From JBPRGG01 sp051418075 (GTDB taxonomy: Bacteria; Bacteroidota; Bacteroidia; Cytophagales; Cyclobacteriaceae), in assembly GCA_051418075.1 (NCBI GenBank), contig JBPRGG010000090.1:1-7538 (forward strand): DNA of 7,538 bases, in the 5' to 3' direction. Below are positions 5,157-7,538 of this stretch, piece after piece. The notes below the pieces were generated by a model. The model saw nothing but the letters and a program-made list of their open reading frames with translations. It had not been told where the DNA came from and did not search any database. Numbering within the stretch: position 1 is the stretch's first letter; each line of letters starts with the position of its first letter. Made by a program: the position numbers and the translations under genes.

Positions 5157-5690
5157 ATGCAGGAATTATTTGAGGACGTCATACATCATTTCGCCCCCTT
5201 ACTTCATTCCAGACAATTAGATAAGGGTAAACTGCTGCACCAGGCTTCAGAAATCAGTTATAACCTTTTCCTGGTACAATCAGGTGCCTTAAGATCCTTT
5301 TACTATGTGGATGGTAAAGATTTGACCGCACATTTTGCCTTCGAATATGGAGTGATCGGTGCGGCGGACAGCATTATCAAAGGTAAACCCAGCCGCTATT
5401 ACATCGAAACCCTGGAACCCAGCCAGGTTTTTGTATTGGATTATCGGGAAATGGAAGCATTCCTGGATCAGCATCCCCAATTGGAGCGGCTGGCCCGAAA
5501 ATTCAGCCAACACCTTTACATAGACCTGGTAGAACGTTTTGAAGGCATGGTCTTCCTGTCGGCCAGGGACAAATATATGCACATGCTGCAGCGGTATCCC
5601 GGCATTACCCAAAGGGTCAGCCTGGGACATATTGCTTCTTATCTGGGTATAAGCCAGGAAACACTGAGCCGGGCCAGATCCATCCAATAA
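5157..5690 (+). CDS. Crp/Fnr-family transcriptional regulator
   Basis: The 177-residue protein has a cyclic-nucleotide-like beta-barrel at about 15-105 (LDKGKLLHQA, LFLVQSGALRSFYY, and a DYREMEAFL stretch at the barrel end). A long dimer helix follows (about 106-132), then SARDKYMHMLQRYPGI (135-150) and a compact helix-turn-helix, VSLGHIASYLGISQETLSRAR (154-174). The LGISQETLSR recognition helix is the usual Bacteroidota form. The protein ends directly after this helix, shorter than E. coli CRP (about 210 residues) but normal for this group. No cysteine cluster for an iron-sulfur centre is present, so it is not an FNR-type oxygen sensor; the ligand is unknown. It is likely to control the following membrane-protein gene, whose upstream region holds an FNR-like palindrome. 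Family call firm, target inferred. Confidence 0.93.
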   Translation: MQELFEDVIHHFAPLLHSRQLDKGKLLHQASEISYNLFLVQSGALRSFYYVDGKDLTAHFAFEYGVIGAADSIIKGKPSRYYIETLEPSQVFVLDYREMEAFLDQHPQLERLARKFSQHLYIDLVERFEGMVFLSARDKYMHMLQRYPGITQRVSLGHIASYLGISQETLSRARSIQ

Positions 5691-5737
5691 AAAATTTCAG
5701 TCAATGATTTCCTGATTTTTGGCTAAACTTATGATTT

Positions 5738-5753
5738 TTTGATCTATGTCAAA
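5738..5753 (+). promoter_or_regulatory. FNR-like palindrome, candidate Crp/Fnr activator site
   Basis: The site reads TTTGATCTATGTCAAA. Its inner 14 bases (5739-5752) match the FNR form TTGAT-N4-ATCAA at 9 of 10 positions, and the arms TTTGA and TCAAA are perfectly inverted. The centre is at 5745.5. If transcription starts about 6 bases after the TAnnTTTG box at 5775-5782, the centre lies near -43, where class II activators of this family bind. The regulator gene ends 48 bases upstream. Confidence 0.5.
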
Positions 5754-5774
5754 GAGACCCTCACTTTGTAATGC

Positions 5775-5782
5775 TATTTTTG
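5775..5782 (+). promoter_or_regulatory. -7 box of the membrane-protein gene
   Basis: TATTTTTG fully matches TAnnTTTG and ends 16 bases before the ATG at 5799. No TTG/TTTG lies at 17-23 bases upstream (TTTG at 5738 and 5765 are too far and too near). A missing -33 box together with the palindrome at 5738-5753 fits an activator-dependent promoter. Confidence 0.45.
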
Positions 5783-5798
5783 CTTTAAAAAAACTCAG

Positions 5799-6185
5799 AT
5801 GATGTCTAAATCTATTTCTTTCCAAAATATCTTCCTGATCGATGCCTTAGGTGCACTGACTACCACAATTCTATTAAGCCAGGTTTTAGCTCGGTTTGAG
5901 TCGGTTTTCGGAATGCCCCGGGAGATCCTTTACTTGCTGGCCCTCATAGCTGCTCTGTTTGCCATCTATTCATTTTGGTGCCACTGGCGCACCAAAGTAA
6001 ACCGGATTCCCTATTTGAAAGGAATTGCCCTGGCCAATACCTTATACTGTATCCTTACCCTGGGTCTGGTCATTCACCTGCACCATTCCCTCACCTGGTT
6101 GGGAACAGCTTATTTCATCGGAGAAATAATAATTGTGATGGGATTGGTGCTGGTTGAAATCAAATTGAGCTACAGCTATCAATAA
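5799..6185 (+). CDS. Conserved four-helix inner-membrane protein of unknown function
   Basis: The 128-residue protein is almost entirely membrane-embedded, with four predicted helices at about 11-31, 42-63, 72-93 and 98-121, joined by short loops. Marks include FLIDALGAL (12-20) in the first helix, FESVFGMPREILY (33-45) in the first loop, a WCHWRTK basic loop (60-66), and a histidine-rich HLHHS (93-97) between helices three and four. I recall similar Bacteroidota hypothetical proteins sharing the 'FLIDxxGAL' and 'FGMPREVLY' patches, with no assigned function. Either ATG of the double ATGATG (5799 or 5802) may be used. The upstream FNR-like site and promoter suggest regulation by the neighbouring Crp/Fnr protein, perhaps in response to an envelope or redox signal. 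A transporter or sensor role cannot be deduced. Confidence 0.83.
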   Translation: MMSKSISFQNIFLIDALGALTTTILLSQVLARFESVFGMPREILYLLALIAALFAIYSFWCHWRTKVNRIPYLKGIALANTLYCILTLGLVIHLHHSLTWLGTAYFIGEIIIVMGLVLVEIKLSYSYQ

Positions 6186-6208
6186 TATTTTATGTTTTTA
6201 TGTAACAA

Positions 6209-6252
6209 ATCTTGTTTTTGGGGATCAAAGAGTAAATATTAAAAAACAAGAT
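6209..6252. promoter_or_regulatory. Perfect 11-bp inverted repeat just before the hydrolase start
   Basis: ATCTTGTTTTT (6209-6219) and AAAAACAAGAT (6242-6252) are perfect inverted copies around 22 bases. The right arm ends one base before the ATG at 6254, so an RNA hairpin would occupy the ribosome-entry region; alternatively the arms are a protein-binding dyad. The loop contains GGGGATCAAAG, whose ATCAA resembles a Crp/Fnr half-site (8 of 10 FNR-form matches at 6215-6228). It is not a normal terminator, as no T run follows on either strand. Confidence 0.45.
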
Positions 6253-6253
6253 C

Positions 6254-7096
6254 ATGAAAAGTATATTTATCTTACTCACCACCATCATTTTATCCCATAT
6301 TTCCTTTGGCCAGACGGCTTTGGAAATAGAAAAACAGGGAAAAGGGTCCCCAATTTTGTTTCTACCGGGCTTTACCAATCCCGGATCGGTTTGGGATGAA
6401 ACCATCAAGCATCTCTCCCAACCCGGTCAGGTCCATGTAGCCTCTTATGCCGGGTTTAATGGATTAGATCCGATTGGAACCCCCTGGTATGAACCGATTA
6501 AACAGGAACTCATCGACTACATCCAAAAGCAAAAATTATCTGATTGGACTATCGTAGGTCATAGTATGGGAGGTAATTTAGCTCTGGATTTGGCCGCTGA
6601 ATTAAAAAACCAGGTGAGCGGATTGATTCTGGTAGATGCCATTCCCTGTATGCGTGAACTTATGATGCCCAATGTGCCGGCCAGTGCATTACAATATGAC
6701 AGCCCCTACAACCAGCAGATGCTGGATATGAATGATGATGCCTTTTATCAATATTGTGTAAATATAGCTGAAAATATGACCAATGATCAGGAGAAGAAAA
6801 AGGATCTGGTCAGTTGGTCTTTACAAGCGGATCGGGAAACCTTAGTGTATGGTTACACAGATTTGCTTAAGCTGGACCTCAGGCCTTTGTTGTCAGAACT
6901 GGAAATTGAGACTTTGATCATTGGAGCAACCTGGCCCAATCCTGAGGTAATCAAAAAGAATTTTGAAAAGCAGTACGCCCCTTTGAAAAATAAAACCATC
7001 ACCCTGGCAGATGATAGTAAGCATTTTGTTATGTTCGACCAACCAACCTGGTTTTATCAGCAAGTCAACCAATATTTAGCCAGGCGTGGAAAGTAA
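6254..7096 (+). CDS. Exported alpha/beta hydrolase
   Basis: The 280-residue protein starts with a signal peptide (MKSIFILLTTIILSHISFGQ, likely cleaved before or after Q20), so it acts in the periplasm or outside. The hydrolase core shows the oxyanion strand SPILFLPGFTNPGSVW (32-47), the nucleophile elbow VGHSMGG (101-107) with S104, the strand GLILVDAIP (123-131), a helical cap around 140-200, the strand TLIIGATWPNPE (220-231) and SKHFVMFDQP (255-264) with the catalytic H257. The catalytic acid usually sits after the seventh strand as 'GxxD'; here that place reads GATWPNPE, so the acid may be E231 or D128 after the sixth strand. The substrate is probably an ester or amide but cannot be named. 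Its last 11 bases overlap the next gene. It belongs to the family of standalone serine hydrolases common in Bacteroidota. Confidence 0.9.
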   Translation: MKSIFILLTTIILSHISFGQTALEIEKQGKGSPILFLPGFTNPGSVWDETIKHLSQPGQVHVASYAGFNGLDPIGTPWYEPIKQELIDYIQKQKLSDWTIVGHSMGGNLALDLAAELKNQVSGLILVDAIPCMRELMMPNVPASALQYDSPYNQQMLDMNDDAFYQYCVNIAENMTNDQEKKKDLVSWSLQADRETLVYGYTDLLKLDLRPLLSELEIETLIIGATWPNPEVIKKNFEKQYAPLKNKTITLADDSKHFVMFDQPTWFYQQVNQYLARRGK

Positions 7097-7538
7097 AAGA
7101 ATATTTGAAAGACTGTATCAAAACTATTACAGCATGGTTCATCAACTTTGTCTTGGATTTGTGAAAAACCGGCATGAATTGGCTGAAGATTTAACCCAGG
7201 AAACCTTTATCAACATCTGGAGATCGCTACCAAAATTTAAAGGAGTGTCTAGTCATAAAACCTGGATCTACCGTATTACTGTAAATACCTGTTTGAAATA
7301 TATTCGGGACAACCAAAAGTACAAAAACCAGGAATATCTTGATCAGATGAGCAAGACCAATCCTGGGTTTGATCATAATTATGATTCAGCTCCGGATCAT
7401 TTGTACCGGGCCATTGGCAGACTTAAAGAAGTAGACCGGCTGATCATTATGATGCTTTTGGATGAATGTACCTATGATGAAATAGCAAATGTTTTCGGCC
7501 TGAGTGAGGTTAATCTAAGGGTAAAGATCCATCGTATC
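7086..7538 (+). CDS. ECF-type RNA polymerase sigma factor, C-terminal end beyond the right edge
   Basis: From GTG 7086-7088 a frame of 151 codons runs off the right edge. Region 2 spans about 6-80: IFERLYQNYYSMVHQLCLGF, AEDLTQETFINIW (33-45; core-binding), then KTWIYRITVNTCLKYIRD (58-75; -10 recognition). A 25-residue linker follows. Region 4 begins near 105, with LLDECTYDEIANVFGLSEVN (124-143) and LRVKIHRI as the helix-turn-helix. The ending 'GLSE-NLRVKIHRI' is the form common in Bacteroidota. The GTG start is chosen because an in-frame TAG lies two codons upstream and the next ATG (7134) would remove the start of region 2. It overlaps the hydrolase end by 11 bp, so expression is probably coupled. 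An anti-sigma gene may follow outside the window. Confidence 0.93.
   Translation, partial: MESKRIFERLYQNYYSMVHQLCLGFVKNRHELAEDLTQETFINIWRSLPKFKGVSSHKTWIYRITVNTCLKYIRDNQKYKNQEYLDQMSKTNPGFDHNYDSAPDHLYRAIGRLKEVDRLIIMMLLDECTYDEIANVFGLSEVNLRVKIHRI

Noticed and set aside
5289..5687. Minus-strand frame of 132 codons
   Set aside because: Antisense to the Crp/Fnr gene, whose domain evidence is strong; the reverse product shows no recognisable domain.
5694..5720. Possible terminator after the Crp/Fnr gene (TCAG...CTGATTTTT)
   Set aside because: The continuous stem is only four pairs with a bulge; too weak to call.
6190..6408. Minus-strand frame of 72 codons
   Set aside because: Antisense to the start of the hydrolase and covers the inverted repeat; no coding signal.

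Overview
The window looks like chromosomal DNA from a Bacteroidota bacterium, probably a Saprospiria- or Cytophagia-like lineage. The evidence is three or four sites matching the Bacteroidota promoter form (TAnnTTTG, one with a well-spaced upstream TTG), the near absence of Shine-Dalgarno sequences, Bacteroidota-style Crp/Fnr and ECF sigma proteins, and AT-rich intergenic DNA. No tRNA, rRNA, CRISPR array or intact insertion sequence was seen. The species call is inference.

Left part (1-3773): a lipoprotein gene cut by the left edge (minus strand) is followed by an accessory block. The block holds a class II Fic protein (minus), a two-gene operon of a DUF6922-like small protein and an AbiEii-type nucleotidyltransferase (plus, 4-bp overlap), a small secreted protein of unknown function (minus), and a second, unrelated-looking nucleotidyltransferase preceded by a 59-residue gene that overlaps it by 10 bp (minus). 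Fic, AbiEii and the second nucleotidyltransferase all belong to families that transfer nucleotides onto a target and often act as toxins or phage-defence effectors. Degenerate CACAGAG-type and GGTGAATTGG-type repeats lie between these genes, as expected of a region with frequent gene gain and loss.

Middle (3774-5156): two AT-rich spacers of about 340 bp flank a second lipoprotein (minus). Its central domain resembles the M23/LytM fold but lacks most zinc ligands. The partial lipoprotein at the left edge appears to belong to the same broad group, so the accessory block lies between two LytM-like lipoprotein genes.

Right part (5157-7538): all genes are on the plus strand. They are a Crp/Fnr-family regulator, a four-helix membrane protein, an exported alpha/beta hydrolase, and an ECF sigma factor cut by the right edge. 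Between regulator and membrane protein lies an FNR-like palindrome (9 of 10 consensus bases) followed by a TAnnTTTG box, spaced like a class II activator site; I infer that the regulator, or a relative, activates the membrane-protein gene. The hydrolase is preceded by a perfect 11-bp inverted repeat ending one base before its ATG, and its end overlaps the GTG start of the sigma factor by 11 bp.
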